Of a stretch of DNA of 64,000 nucleotides, positions 1 through 9,346 are shown one piece after another. Each line of letters begins with the position of its first letter. Position 1 is the first letter of the stretch. A model generated the notes under the pieces. It was not told where the DNA came from and did no database searches. It saw only the letters and a list, made by a program, of their open reading frames with translations. Made by a program: the position numbers and the translations under genes. Source of the stretch: Companilactobacillus kimchiensis (GTDB lineage: Bacteria > Bacillota > Bacilli > Lactobacillales > Lactobacillaceae); the NCBI RefSeq assembly GCF_001438805.1, contig NZ_JQCF01000007.1:1-64000 (forward strand), read 5' to 3'.

Positions 1-29
1 TGTCGTCAGTTCGAGTCTGACAACCGGAG
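1..29 (+). tRNA. 3' part of a tRNA, probably tRNA-Asn (cut by window edge)
   Basis: Only the T arm (GTCAG-TTCGAGT-CTGAC) and the 3' acceptor strand AACCGGA followed by G are inside the window. The G discriminator and the form of this end resemble Firmicutes tRNA-Asn, which often sits next to tRNA-Ser, but the anticodon is not in view, so the identity is inference. Confidence 0.5.
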
Positions 30-43
30 TTTTTTTGTACCCT

Positions 44-133
44 GGAGAGTTGTCCGAGTGGTTGAAGGAGCATGATTGGAAATCATGTATACGGGTATTG
101 CCTGTATCAGGGGTTCGAACCCCCTACTCTCCG
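44..133 (+). tRNA. tRNA-Ser (anticodon GGA)
   Basis: The acceptor arms GGAGAGT and ACTCTCC pair and the T loop TTCGAAC is present. The anticodon stem CATGATT/AATCATG presents GGA, and the long variable arm is typical of tRNA-Ser. It reads UCC and UCU codons. CCA is not encoded. Confidence 0.97.
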
Positions 134-290
134 TAAGTGAACAAAGAGTATTCTTACTTTGTTGTAGGGATACTCTTTTACTAACTTACAGGGTTTTGAT
201 TAAGCAAAAATAATTATTAATTATTTCAAATAAAGTATATACAATTTTATAAAGTCTATGATATAATTATTTTTGTTGAGTTATTGATAT

Positions 291-364
291 GCACCTATAG
301 CGCAATTGGATAGAGTGTCTGACTACGAATCAGAAGGTTGTAGGTTCGACTCCTACTAGGTGCA
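291..364 (+). tRNA. tRNA-Arg (anticodon ACG)
   Basis: The acceptor strands GCACCTA and TAGGTGC pair, with discriminator A. The anticodon loop CTACGAA gives ACG, whose A34 is normally deaminated to inosine so that CGU, CGC and CGA are read. The 3' CCA is not encoded. Confidence 0.97.
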
Positions 365-371
365 CTAATAT

Positions 372-410
372 AAAAAGACTTATGAGATAAATTCTCATAA
401 GTCTTTTTTT
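372..410 (+). terminator. Terminator after tRNA-Arg, probably bidirectional
   Basis: A 16-bp stem (AAAAAGACTTATGAGA pairing with its complement) and a run of T residues follow tRNA-Arg. Its A-rich 5' side would also act as a U tract for leftward transcripts coming from dapF. Confidence 0.85.
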
Positions 411-476
411 GTTCTCAAGAATGAGTTAATGACATAACCAGTCTTGAATTTAAACATGCAGCATAAACGTGGAATA

Positions 477-1451
477 TTATTCAGCAATACTTTTAACAAA
501 CGACTGATAATCTTTTTCCTCACCAGTATCACTAACATCAATATCGCTTAAATTGTTGTTATGTAGATTAAATTCACTCAGATTTATTTCATGAGTAAAG
601 GTAGCATTTCCAATAAGACGGATCTGACTTAGCTCCTTAATCTCGTTTAAGGTTATTTGGGTTTTGACCATACCACCGGGATTATAAACACTAATATCCT
701 TGGTAGGGTCAAATTTATCTGAATGTAAGATTGCAAAGGCTAAACTGGTAGCCGACATACCGGTACCACAGGCATTAGTAAAACCAACGCCACGTTCATA
801 AGTTTGAACAAATAACTTATTAGTGTCCATGATCTGACAAAAGCTAACGTTAACTCCTTCAGGGAAATAACTATTAGCTGCGTTCAGTTTTTGTCCAAGA
901 TCGCCAAGTTCTAACTGACTGACTTCGGGTACAAAACTAATTAAGTGTGGATTGGGAACAGCAATGGCTGTAAAACTTTGATCTGGTAAAAATTCTGGAA
1001 TCATTTGATCAACCATTTCGTCTAAACTTTTGTAAGAGAAAGGCAGATCAATTTTTTTGAATGAGATAGGGGAGATTTCAACACTAAAAGCCGGAACTCC
1101 CTTGTAAAAATCTTCGGCTTTGGAAATCGATAGATCAGAGGCCATAGTTTCAATCTTGAAATTATCTAGGTGATATTTTTCCGATAGGTAACGACTGACG
1201 GTTCTGAGACCATTGCCGCACATTTTTGCCTCGCTGCCATCAGCATTGATGACACGCATCTTTCCTAAACAGTTTTCACTTGTATCAATGACCAATAGTC
1301 CATCGGCACCGCCCAGGATATTTTGACAGAAATTAATTGCAATTCTTTTCAGTTCATCATCATTTAAGGGTGTTTCCAGTAAGGTTTGATCTAAAATGAA
1401 AAATTTATTTTCTGAGCCATGTACTTTAAGTAATTTTACCAATTTATTCAC
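477..1451 (-). CDS. dapF: Diaminopimelate epimerase
   Basis: Converts LL-2,6-diaminopimelate to the meso form, the last step before lysine or peptidoglycan. The two catalytic cysteines of this cofactor-independent racemase are visible: Cys78 in MCGNG and Cys228 in ACGTG, each in its usual motif. At 324 aa it is somewhat longer than typical 275-280 aa enzymes because of the C-terminal part after residue 290. It starts 9 bp after the aspartate kinase stop codon, so the two genes form a leftward operon, separate from but back to back with the riboswitch-controlled lysA-dap series. Confidence 0.95.
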   Translation of the reverse strand: MNKLVKLLKVHGSENKFFILDQTLLETPLNDDELKRIAINFCQNILGGADGLLVIDTSENCLGKMRVINADGSEAKMCGNGLRTVSRYLSEKYHLDNFKIETMASDLSISKAEDFYKGVPAFSVEISPISFKKIDLPFSYKSLDEMVDQMIPEFLPDQSFTAIAVPNPHLISFVPEVSQLELGDLGQKLNAANSYFPEGVNVSFCQIMDTNKLFVQTYERGVGFTNACGTGMSATSLAFAILHSDKFDPTKDISVYNPGGMVKTQITLNEIKELSQIRLIGNATFTHEINLSEFNLHNNNLSDIDVSDTGEEKDYQSFVKSIAE

Positions 1452-1460
1452 CTCAATTAT

Positions 1461-2819
1461 TTAATCAAAAAATGTTTTATAAATTTGTTTTACAGCATCA
1501 TCAGCATCGGATTCCTGAATTCCTATCATAATAGAGATTCTTGAGGCACCCTGATTGATCATGTGAATTGCAATGTTATTTTTCGTTAAGGAATCAATGA
1601 TTTCACCGATCGTATTGACGTTGTGGGCGATTCCTTCACCAACCACCATAATAATCGCATAGTCGTCCATCCATTCCAAATAATCTGGCTGGAGGATTTC
1701 TTTAACATCATGGCAAAGATGTTTGATCGTTGTTTTATCTAATTTAGTTCGATCAAAAATAACGGTTAGATCATCGATACCTGATGGCATATGTTCATAA
1801 GAAATATTATATTTATAAAAAATTTTGAGTAGCTTCAGTGTGAAACCAACTTCTTTATTTAACAAGTAGCGATGAATATAAAGTGCTGAAAAACGTTTGG
1901 AACAGGCGATACCGGTAATTTGATTAGCGGGATCAAAGAGAAATTGTTCAGGAACAATCATGGTTCCGTCAGCTTCGGGATTATTAGTATTTTTGACATT
2001 TACCGGTACCTGACCCTTAATTGCCGGAATAATAGCTTCATCTTGGAAAACTGAAAAGCCAGCATAGGAAAGCTCACGCATTTCCCGATAAGACATTTTT
2101 TTGATGGCCTGTGGATGTTTGACGACATGGTTATTGGCCACGTAAATGGCATCAACATCAGTGAAATTTTCGTATAAATCAGCGTGAAGTCCACGACTCA
2201 ATAAGGCCCCGGTAATATCTGAACCTCCACGGGAAAAGGTATAGATTGAACCATCTTGACTATAACCGAAGAAACCAGGGAAAACGACTTTAGTATCGGC
2301 GGGAATCTCAAACTTAGCTAAGTTAGTATAAGTTTCTGGAGAAATATCGGCGTCATTTGGTTGACCATGGACAATAATACCAGCTGTTTTGGGATCAACG
2401 AAAATTGATTTGATACCTTGGGAATTAAGGACTTTATTTAAGAGAATAGCATTGAGAAATTCTCCATGGGCCTTAAAAGTTGCCATTAAATGTTCATCGT
2501 CAGGAAACTCAGTTTTGCCTAAAGCAATTATTTTTTCTTTAAGTAATTTAATAACGGATTCATCAAGTTGAAAATGGGTACTGATTTCACGATAACGAGA
2601 GGCAATCTCTTTAATAATATTGGTATAATCCTCATTATCAATTACCGCTTGAGCATATTTGATTAGTAAGTCAGTTACCTTAGTATCGCCGGCAAAACGT
2701 TTACCTGGAGCTGAGGTCACGATGACCTTCCGTTCAAAATCATCATTTATGATTTTAATGACTTTCTCAAATTGTTCTCCGGTTGACAGAGAGCTACCAC
2801 CAAACTTAACGACCTTCAT
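1461..2819 (-). CDS. Aspartate kinase (aspartokinase)
   Basis: Phosphorylates aspartate at the head of the lysine, threonine and methionine pathways. The N-terminal KFGGSS kinase motif is at residues 5-10, and an ACT-type regulatory domain follows from about residue 310, which in this family senses an amino-acid end product. The ATG at 2819 was chosen over a GTG nine bases upstream because AGAGG lies 8 bases before it. A promoter (TTGTCA-16-TACACT) lies directly upstream. No riboswitch fits in the roughly 40-nt leader, so its feedback is likely allosteric. Which end product inhibits it cannot be told from the sequence. Confidence 0.94.
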   Translation of the reverse strand: MKVVKFGGSSLSTGEQFEKVIKIINDDFERKVIVTSAPGKRFAGDTKVTDLLIKYAQAVIDNEDYTNIIKEIASRYREISTHFQLDESVIKLLKEKIIALGKTEFPDDEHLMATFKAHGEFLNAILLNKVLNSQGIKSIFVDPKTAGIIVHGQPNDADISPETYTNLAKFEIPADTKVVFPGFFGYSQDGSIYTFSRGGSDITGALLSRGLHADLYENFTDVDAIYVANNHVVKHPQAIKKMSYREMRELSYAGFSVFQDEAIIPAIKGQVPVNVKNTNNPEADGTMIVPEQFLFDPANQITGIACSKRFSALYIHRYLLNKEVGFTLKLLKIFYKYNISYEHMPSGIDDLTVIFDRTKLDKTTIKHLCHDVKEILQPDYLEWMDDYAIIMVVGEGIAHNVNTIGEIIDSLTKNNIAIHMINQGASRISIMIGIQESDADDAVKQIYKTFFD

Positions 2820-2856
2820 ACGATGCACCTCTAAAATTAAATAGTTTTTAATGATG

Positions 2857-2884
2857 AGTGTATCATTTTTGACCGTTATGACAA
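2857..2884 (-). promoter_or_regulatory. Promoter of aspartate kinase-dapF
   Basis: On the minus strand TTGTCA (-35) and TACACT (-10) are separated by 16 bp, about 40 bp upstream of the aspartate kinase start. Inferred from consensus match only. Confidence 0.5.
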
Positions 2885-2931
2885 GAAAAAAATATTAATT
2901 ATTAGAAATATGAGAAAATTATTAATATTAC

Positions 2932-2958
2932 TTGACGAATAATGAGCATTGTTATAAT
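2932..2958 (+). promoter_or_regulatory. Promoter of lysA-dap operon
   Basis: TTGACG and a perfect TATAAT with an extended -10 (TGT before TATAAT) are separated by 15 bp. The short spacer may be compensated by the extended -10. It lies just upstream of the lysine riboswitch. Confidence 0.7.
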
Positions 2959-2967
2959 CTTAGTACC

Positions 2968-3203
2968 AACAAAAGAGGTCGCAATCGACATTAGTAAATG
3001 AGCTAGTTTCTGTAAAAACGTGGAACTCATTGAAAGGGAAGATTGCCGAAGCACTGAGTTTTACAGAATTCAGCAAGCTGGGGCGTATTATTAAGAGAAT
3101 ACGAACTGTCGTAACCATAATATCGGTTACGTTGAGCTTAAGACAAAATTGATGCAGACTATTTATGGATCTCTTTGTTTATTAAGCAAAGAGGTCTTTT
3201 TTT
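2968..3203 (+). ncRNA. Lysine riboswitch (L-box) with transcription terminator
   Basis: The leader holds the conserved L-box segments: AGAGGTCGC at its 5' end, GGGAAGATTGCCGAAG in the middle, then CTGGGGCGTA and ACTGTCGTAACC. It ends in a terminator at 3168-3203, where GATCTCTTTG pairs with CAAAGAGGTC before a T run. High lysine is expected to favour the aptamer and terminator and so reduce lysA-dap transcription. The aptamer's 5' strand AAAGAGGTC (2972-2980) repeats exactly in the terminator's 3' arm (3188-3196), which offers an antiterminator pairing. Confidence 0.93.
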
Positions 3204-3227
3204 ATTTGGTAAAAGGGAGTAGATAAA

Positions 3228-4511
3228 ATGATTATAGATGAATTAGCTAGTAAGAATGGCCATTTGATGATTGGTGGCGTTGATAGTGTTGATTTAGCAA
3301 AGAAATATGGCACTCCATTATATGTATTCGATGTTGCTTCGATCCGGAGCCAAATAAGAAAATTTAAATTGGCTTTTGAACAAGCTGGTTTGAAGTATCA
3401 AGTCAGTTATGCCAGTAAAGCTTTTGCCGTTAAAGCCATTTATCAGGTGATGAAACAAGAGGACGTTCACATTGATGTTGTCTCAGGTGGAGAATTGTAT
3501 ACTGCCTTAGCAGCAGGTTTTCCCAGTGATAAAATTAGTTTTCATGGTAACAATAAATCATTTGAAGAATTAGAAATGGCTGTTAAAAATCACGTTGGAG
3601 TAATCATGTTAGATAATTTTCACGAGATTGAATTACTTGCACGTATTTTAAAAACAGATGATGAAAAAATAAACGTTATGTTGCGTTTGACCCCAGGGAT
3701 TTCCGCTCATACGCATAAATATGATCAAACTGGTCAAACAGATAGTAAATTTGGCTTCGATGTTGAATCAGGTCAAGCAAAGAAAGCCATGCAATTGGTT
3801 TTAGAAAATAAGCGAATGAATCTTTTAGGAATTCATGCACATATCGGTTCGCAAATTTTTGGAACACAGGGATTTATAATGTTGGCCAAAAAGATGATTG
3901 AGATTGCGAAGAATCTTCAAAAAGAATTTAACTATTGGCCTCAAGTTATTAATCTCGGTGGAGGTTTTGGAATCAGTTATAACGAAGCTGACGATCCCAT
4001 TACTGCTCAAGAATTTATTTCTCAAATTGCTAATGAATTGAAGCAAAGTTGCGACGATGTTCCTGAAATTTGGATTGAGCCTGGTCGCTCCATCGTTGGA
4101 CCAGCAGGCTATACTCTTTATACAATTGGTTCTCGAAAAGATATTCCTAATTTACCTCCATATATATCAGTTGATGGAGGTATGGGTGATAATATTAGAC
4201 CAGCTTTATATCAAGCCAAGTACGAGGCAGTGGTTGCCAATAAGATGGGCCAAGAAAATATTGAAACAGCCCACATTGCTGGTAAATATTGTGAGTCAGG
4301 TGATATCTTAATTGATAAGCAGGAGTTACCTGAAACCAAAGTCGGTGACATCTTAGCAATACTTGATACTGGAGCCTATGGATATTCGATGGCAATGAAT
4401 TATAATCGTAATCCTCGTCCTGCTGTGGTCTTCGTTGAAAATGGTCAGGATAAATTAGTCGTAAAACGGGAAAATTATCAAGATTTAATTAGTCTAGATC
4501 GTGATTATTAA
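3228..4511 (+). CDS. lysA: Diaminopimelate decarboxylase
   Basis: PLP enzyme that decarboxylates meso-diaminopimelate to L-lysine. The PLP lysine is Lys64 in YASKAFAVKA. Further family motifs are HAHIGSQ, the glycine-rich GGGFG phosphate loop, EPGRS, and Cys355 in the CESGD motif that contributes to the active site across the dimer. At 427 aa it has the usual family length. It is the first gene behind the lysine riboswitch and is followed after 15 bases by dapH. Having the final step first in the operon is common in lactobacilli. Confidence 0.97.
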   Translation: MIIDELASKNGHLMIGGVDSVDLAKKYGTPLYVFDVASIRSQIRKFKLAFEQAGLKYQVSYASKAFAVKAIYQVMKQEDVHIDVVSGGELYTALAAGFPSDKISFHGNNKSFEELEMAVKNHVGVIMLDNFHEIELLARILKTDDEKINVMLRLTPGISAHTHKYDQTGQTDSKFGFDVESGQAKKAMQLVLENKRMNLLGIHAHIGSQIFGTQGFIMLAKKMIEIAKNLQKEFNYWPQVINLGGGFGISYNEADDPITAQEFISQIANELKQSCDDVPEIWIEPGRSIVGPAGYTLYTIGSRKDIPNLPPYISVDGGMGDNIRPALYQAKYEAVVANKMGQENIETAHIAGKYCESGDILIDKQELPETKVGDILAILDTGAYGYSMAMNYNRNPRPAVVFVENGQDKLVVKRENYQDLISLDRDY

Positions 4512-4526
4512 TTGGAGGAAAATTTA

Positions 4527-5231
4527 ATGACAAAAATGAGTGCTCAAGAAATCATCAATTATATAGGAAATTCTGAGAAATCGACGCCAGTAAAAATTTA
4601 TTTACAAGCCGATATTTCTAAAGTTGTTTTCCCATCTTCAATTAAAGTATTTAAGAGTAACGATTTAGCAATTATTATTGGCGATTTTAAAATTATTGAA
4701 CCTATTTTAAAAGACAATAATTTAACTGATTATTATGTTGAGGCTAGTGCCCAAAATACAGGAGTTCCAATGTTAGATATCAAGCATATTAATGCTCGAA
4801 TTGAACCAGGTGCCATTATCCGTGATCAAGTCACAATTGGTGCCAATGCCGTTATCATGATGGGAGCTGTTATCAATATTGGTGCTGAAATTGGTGCTAA
4901 AACAATGATCGATATGGGAGCTGTGCTTGGCGGTCGTGCCACTGTTGGTGAAAATTCCCATATCGGTGCCAACGCTGTTTTGGCCGGAGTTGTTGAACCA
5001 GCTTCAGCTCAACCAGTTAGAATTGGCAATAACGTTATTGTTGGTGCTAATGCAGTTGTTCTTGAAGGAGTACAAGTCGGGGATGATGCTGTAGTTGGTG
5101 CAGGGGCCATTGTAACTAAGGACGTTGCTGCTGGAACTGTAGTGGCCGGGGTACCTGCTAAAATTTTAAAGGTAAAAGATCAAAAGACGACTGATAAAAC
5201 TCATATTGAGAGTACCTTAAGGAAGTTATAA
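4527..5231 (+). CDS. dapH: 2,3,4,5-tetrahydropyridine-2,6-dicarboxylate N-acetyltransferase
   Basis: Acetylates tetrahydrodipicolinate and so commits this organism to the acetylase branch of the pathway. The N-terminal about 80 residues form the DapH-specific domain. From about residue 90 the protein is a left-handed beta helix of isoleucine-patch hexapeptides (IGANAVI, IGAEIGA, VGENSHI, VGDDAVV). At 234 aa it matches the family. The ATG at 4527 is preceded by GGAGGA at good spacing, so the upstream in-frame TTG is not the start. Confidence 0.96.
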   Translation: MTKMSAQEIINYIGNSEKSTPVKIYLQADISKVVFPSSIKVFKSNDLAIIIGDFKIIEPILKDNNLTDYYVEASAQNTGVPMLDIKHINARIEPGAIIRDQVTIGANAVIMMGAVINIGAEIGAKTMIDMGAVLGGRATVGENSHIGANAVLAGVVEPASAQPVRIGNNVIVGANAVVLEGVQVGDDAVVGAGAIVTKDVAAGTVVAGVPAKILKVKDQKTTDKTHIESTLRKL

Positions 5232-5233
5232 TT

Positions 5234-6391
5234 ATGACCTTATCGAGTGATGAATTAATTCAAATTAGACGTCATTTACATTCAATTCCTGAATTATCAA
5301 TGCAAGAATATAAAACGCAAGCCTATGTTAAACAAATAATTGCTTCATTTTCGCAGACCAATTTGGAAATAAAAGAGCTACCAGATTTACCAACTGCTCT
5401 GTTGGTGTTGGTTAAGGGATCAAAACCAGTCAGAAATATTGGCTATCGTTGTGATATGGACGCTTTACCGGTTACTGAAACTAATGGCTTAAGTTATGCT
5501 TCAAAAAATCCTGGGGTAATGCATGCTTGTGGGCACGATCTTCATACGGCTGTAGCCCTAGGAATTCTCAATTATTACAGTGAACATCAACCCAAAGATA
5601 ACTTAGTGTTCTTTTTTCAACCAGCGGAAGAAAGTGAAAGTGGTGGGAAAGTTGCTTATGATTTAGGTGCTTTTACCGGTTCCTTTCAAATTGATGAATT
5701 TTATGGTTTGCATGATAATCCATTACTGAAAACTGGTGTTATCGGTTGTCGAAATGGAACATTGTTTGCTGGGACAACAGAGGTCAACATCATAATCCAT
5801 GGGAAAAGTGGTCATGCGGCCTATCCACATTTGGCCAATGATGCAATTGTTATTGCCGCGAATTTTATCAATCAAGTTCAAACGGTTATTTCAAGAAGTA
5901 TTGATCCTATCAAATGTGGTGTGATCACCTTTGGCAAAATACAGGCTGGCGTAATCAGAAATGTTATCGCAGGAGAGGCTCGGATCGAAGGTACCATTCG
6001 AGGGTTGAACCAAGAGATGATTGAATTCATCCGTCAACGAATTATTGAAATTGCTGCAGGTTTGGAAAAGTCATTTAATTGTCAGATCACAGTTGAATAT
6101 AACCAAGGTGGTTATTATCCAGTAGAAAATAATTCGGAATTAACAAAACGATTTATTAATTATATGAAAGAAAATAAACAGATTACTTTTGAAGAAACAA
6201 AACCAAAGATGACCGGAGAAGATTTTGGTTATTTAATCAATAAAATACCGGGCATGATGTTCTGGCTCGGAGTTGAAAGTAAAGGGGCACTTCACTCGGC
6301 AGAATTTTTACCTAACGAAGCAGCTATTCAAAAAGGTGTCGATGCGGTGGTTGGATTTTTCAATTATCGAATGAATTTGGAGGAAGTTTAA
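5234..6391 (+). CDS. dapL: N-acetyldiaminopimelate deacetylase (M20D amidohydrolase)
   Basis: Removes the acetyl group from N-acetyl-LL-diaminopimelate. Metal-binding motifs of the M20D family are clear: CDMDALPV near residue 73, HACGHDLHT with Cys99 and His101, QPAEESESGG and GLHDNP. M20D enzymes also include aminoacylases and hippurate hydrolases, but the position between dapH and dapA makes the diaminopimelate role very likely. The start lies 2 bases after dapH with AAGGAAG as ribosome site, suggesting coupled translation. Confidence 0.92.
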   Translation: MTLSSDELIQIRRHLHSIPELSMQEYKTQAYVKQIIASFSQTNLEIKELPDLPTALLVLVKGSKPVRNIGYRCDMDALPVTETNGLSYASKNPGVMHACGHDLHTAVALGILNYYSEHQPKDNLVFFFQPAEESESGGKVAYDLGAFTGSFQIDEFYGLHDNPLLKTGVIGCRNGTLFAGTTEVNIIIHGKSGHAAYPHLANDAIVIAANFINQVQTVISRSIDPIKCGVITFGKIQAGVIRNVIAGEARIEGTIRGLNQEMIEFIRQRIIEIAAGLEKSFNCQITVEYNQGGYYPVENNSELTKRFINYMKENKQITFEETKPKMTGEDFGYLINKIPGMMFWLGVESKGALHSAEFLPNEAAIQKGVDAVVGFFNYRMNLEEV

Positions 6392-7261
6392 ATGTTTGAA
6401 AATGCTGATTTAATGACAGCTATAATTACTCCGTTTGATGAAGATGAAAAAATTGATTTTGGATCGTTAAAAAAATTAACTGAACATTTATTGTCGACTG
6501 GTAGTAAAGGATTTGTGATTGGGGGAACAACTGGTGAAACGCCAACGTTGACTGAAAACGAGAAGTTGGATTTATATCGTAAATTTGTAGATATAGTTGA
6601 TGGTCGAGTACCAATTATTGCTGGTGCCGGTAGCAACAGTACTGCAGCAACGATTGATTTTATTAATAAAATATCCCAGATTCAAGGTATTAATATGGCC
6701 TTGGTTGTGGTGCCTTATTATAACAAGCCTAATCAGCGTGGGATGATTGCTCATTTTGAAAAAATTGCTAAAGAGTCGCCACTTCCCATTATGATCTATA
6801 ACATACCTGGTCGAACAGGTGTGTTGATGGAAAAAGAAACGGTTGTCAAATTAGCTCAAGTTTCGAATATTAAAGGTGTTAAACAATGCAACACGATGGA
6901 GGATTTAGAATATATCGTAGAACATACATCTCAAAAATTTAAAGTTTATAGTGGTGAAGATAATCAAGCCTTGTTTGCCAAAGTCATTGGTGCCAATGGA
7001 GTTATTTCAGTAGCCTCACATATTTATGGTAATGAAATGACCGAAATGTACCAATCTTTGGAAGAGGGTCATTATCAGATTGCCGGTCAAATCCAACGTC
7101 AATTGACGCCAAAGATGAATGCCTTATTCATGTATCCATCACCATCACCAGTGAAGGCCGCTTTGAATCATTTAGGATATGCAGTCGGTGGCTGTCGTTT
7201 ACCAATCCTTCCGTTGAATAAAGAAGAACGAGATATCCTGTTTCAAAAATTAGATTTTTAG
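6392..7261 (+). CDS. dapA: 4-hydroxy-tetrahydrodipicolinate synthase
   Basis: Condenses pyruvate with aspartate semialdehyde. A TIM-barrel class I aldolase of 289 aa with the pyruvate-binding GGTTGET motif at 44-50, Tyr136 in IYNIPGR, and the Schiff-base lysine at about Lys164 in IKGVKQ. The ATG follows the dapL stop codon immediately, and its ribosome site GGAGGA lies inside the end of dapL. Confidence 0.97.
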   Translation: MFENADLMTAIITPFDEDEKIDFGSLKKLTEHLLSTGSKGFVIGGTTGETPTLTENEKLDLYRKFVDIVDGRVPIIAGAGSNSTAATIDFINKISQIQGINMALVVVPYYNKPNQRGMIAHFEKIAKESPLPIMIYNIPGRTGVLMEKETVVKLAQVSNIKGVKQCNTMEDLEYIVEHTSQKFKVYSGEDNQALFAKVIGANGVISVASHIYGNEMTEMYQSLEEGHYQIAGQIQRQLTPKMNALFMYPSPSPVKAALNHLGYAVGGCRLPILPLNKEERDILFQKLDF

Positions 7262-7272
7262 GGAGTTTTCCG

Positions 7273-8046
7273 ATGATAAAAGTTATAATTTCAGGTTTTA
7301 ATGGTTCAATGGGTCAAAAAGCAGTCAAAATGGTTAATGACTCAGAGGATATGCAGTTAGTAGCAGGTTTTAATCCAGTGGTAACGGATCTTGATCCTAA
7401 GGCATATGGCTTGGCTGAAAATGTGAAAATTTTTAATAAACTAACTGATATTAATCTTGCTGCAGATATTTGGATTGATTTTTCGATACCGACTGCAGTA
7501 TTTAATAATACTAAATTTGCAATTGAACAAGGGATTCGTCCCGTCATTGGAACTAGTGGAATGAGTGAAAATCAGACTACAGAATTGAAGAAATTGGCTG
7601 ATGCCGAACAGCTTGGTGGAATTATTGCTTCTAATTTTGGGTTATCAGCCGTCTTGATGATGAAGTTTGCTCAAGTTGCAGCTAAGTATTTTGCCGAGTC
7701 TGAAATCATTGAAAAACACCATGAAGATAAAATTGATGCACCTTCGGGAACGGCGTTAAACACCGCTAGATTAATCTATGAAGCTCGCGGAGAGAATCAA
7801 GCTCAACCTAGTAGTGAAGATCCAATGCATACGCGTGGTGGTGATTATCATGGAACTAAGATCCATGCTTTGCGCTTACCAGGTTTTGTAGCGGATGAAG
7901 AGGTTATTTTTGGGGGAATTGGTGAAACATTAACAATTTCTCAAAGTACCTCAGATCGTCAATCATTCATGACTGGGGTTAAGTTAGCCGTTCATGAAGT
8001 AATGAAACAAAACCAACTCGTGATTGGATTAGAACAGATTATTTAG
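7273..8046 (+). CDS. dapB: 4-hydroxy-tetrahydrodipicolinate reductase
   Basis: NAD(P)H-dependent reductase that follows DapA. The Rossmann motif GFNGSMG is at 8-14. The substrate-binding and catalytic segment EKHHEDKIDAPSGT is near residues 147-160, with the His pair at 149-150 and Lys153. At 257 aa it has the normal length, and it lies 11 bases after dapA. Confidence 0.97.
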   Translation: MIKVIISGFNGSMGQKAVKMVNDSEDMQLVAGFNPVVTDLDPKAYGLAENVKIFNKLTDINLAADIWIDFSIPTAVFNNTKFAIEQGIRPVIGTSGMSENQTTELKKLADAEQLGGIIASNFGLSAVLMMKFAQVAAKYFAESEIIEKHHEDKIDAPSGTALNTARLIYEARGENQAQPSSEDPMHTRGGDYHGTKIHALRLPGFVADEEVIFGGIGETLTISQSTSDRQSFMTGVKLAVHEVMKQNQLVIGLEQII

Positions 8047-8072
8047 AAATTATTTAAATAAATTACAAAAAC

Positions 8073-8101
8073 TCTAATAATTTACTCCGATTTGTATTAG
8101 A
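8073..8101. repeat. Short inverted repeat between dapB and patA
   Basis: TCTAATA and TATTAGA flank a 15-base spacer in the 90-bp gap. There is no T run, so it is not a standard terminator. It could be a processing hairpin or an operator for a second promoter. Confidence 0.3.
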
Positions 8102-8136
8102 ATTAAATTACATTAAATTTTAAGGAGTGTTGAAGA

Positions 8137-9321
8137 ATGCCAGAATTAGACTCGTCAGTAAAAAATGTTGTAAATGAAACTATTGCCCCTATGGGTAGAT
8201 CAATGATCAGAGAGTTTGCTGAAAAATTTGCAAAAATTCCTGGGTTGGTTAAATTAACTCTTGGTGAACCAAACTTTAATGTTCCCGAACACGTTAAAGA
8301 TGCTGCCATTGAAAGTATTAAGGAAAATGAATCTCATTACTCAGATCAAAAGGGGTTCTTGAGTCTTAGAGAAGCCGTTTCAGGTTACTTGGACAAGCAA
8401 TTTGATTTGCATTATGATCCTGAAACTGAAATTATTGTTACAATCGGTGCGACTGAGGCTATCTTTGATTCATTAGCTGCCATTATTAATCCTGGTGATA
8501 AAGTAATTATTCCTACACCAACCTTTGCTCTATATATTCCAATCGTGAAGGTATTAGGTGGTATTCCCGTGCAAGTTGATACTACTGCTGATGGTTTTGT
8601 TATGACCGGTAAACATTTGGAAGCGGTCATTAAAGAAGAAGGCCCTGATAAAGTTAAAGCTATGATGCTTAACTTCCCAGGTAACCCAACTGGTGTTGTT
8701 TATTCAAAAGAACAATTACAAGAAATTATTGATGTCGTTAAAGATAAGAATATGTATGTTATTTCAGATGAAATTTATGCTGAATTAACATACAGTCACA
8801 AACATCTCTCATTGGCTAAGTTGATGCCCGGCAAGACGATTTTGATCAATGGACTATCTAAATCACATGCCATGACTGGTTACCGAATCGGTTATATTGC
8901 TGGACCAAAGGACTTCGTTGAACAAGCTAACAAGATGCATGCCTTTACTGTTACTGCTCCTTCAAATCCAGCACAATTTGCTGCTCAAGAGGCTTTGACA
9001 AATGGAATTGATGATCCAATTGCCATGAAGAAAGTTTATCAAGAACGTCGTGATTTCTTAGTTGATCAATTGAATGATTTAGGTTACGAAACAATTTTGC
9101 CAGAAGGTGCATTCTATACTTTCTCTAAAATTCCTGCTAAATACAATTTGACTTCAATTGAATTTGCTAACAAATTGGCCAACGAAGCACTAGTTGGTGT
9201 AACACCAGGTATTGCCTTTGGTAAGGGTGGCGAAGGTTACTTCAGAATTTCTTATGCCGCTTCGATGGAAGATATTCAATTAGCTATGAAACGTTTGAGA
9301 AAATTCACAGAGAGTTTGTAA
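8137..9321 (+). CDS. patA: N-acetyl-LL-2,6-diaminopimelate aminotransferase (class I/II)
   Basis: Fold-type I PLP aminotransferase of 394 aa. It shows Asn183 in NFPGNPTG, Asp211 in SDEIYAE, and the PLP lysine Lys242 in [11 protein letters not shown]. Sequence alone would fit several aromatic or broad-range aminotransferases. The assignment to the diaminopimelate step rests on its place between dapB and asd and on this being the only pathway step otherwise unfilled in the cluster. Its ribosome site is AAGGAG. Confidence 0.88.
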   Translation: MPELDSSVKNVVNETIAPMGRSMIREFAEKFAKIPGLVKLTLGEPNFNVPEHVKDAAIESIKENESHYSDQKGFLSLREAVSGYLDKQFDLHYDPETEIIVTIGATEAIFDSLAAIINPGDKVIIPTPTFALYIPIVKVLGGIPVQVDTTADGFVMTGKHLEAVIKEEGPDKVKAMMLNFPGNPTGVVYSKEQLQEIIDVVKDKNMYVISDEIYAELTYSHKHLSLAKLMPGKTILINGLSKSHAMTGYRIGYIAGPKDFVEQANKMHAFTVTAPSNPAQFAAQEALTNGIDDPIAMKKVYQERRDFLVDQLNDLGYETILPEGAFYTFSKIPAKYNLTSIEFANKLANEALVGVTPGIAFGKGGEGYFRISYAASMEDIQLAMKRLRKFTESL

Positions 9322-9346
9322 ATTTGAATTAAGGGATGGATTACTT

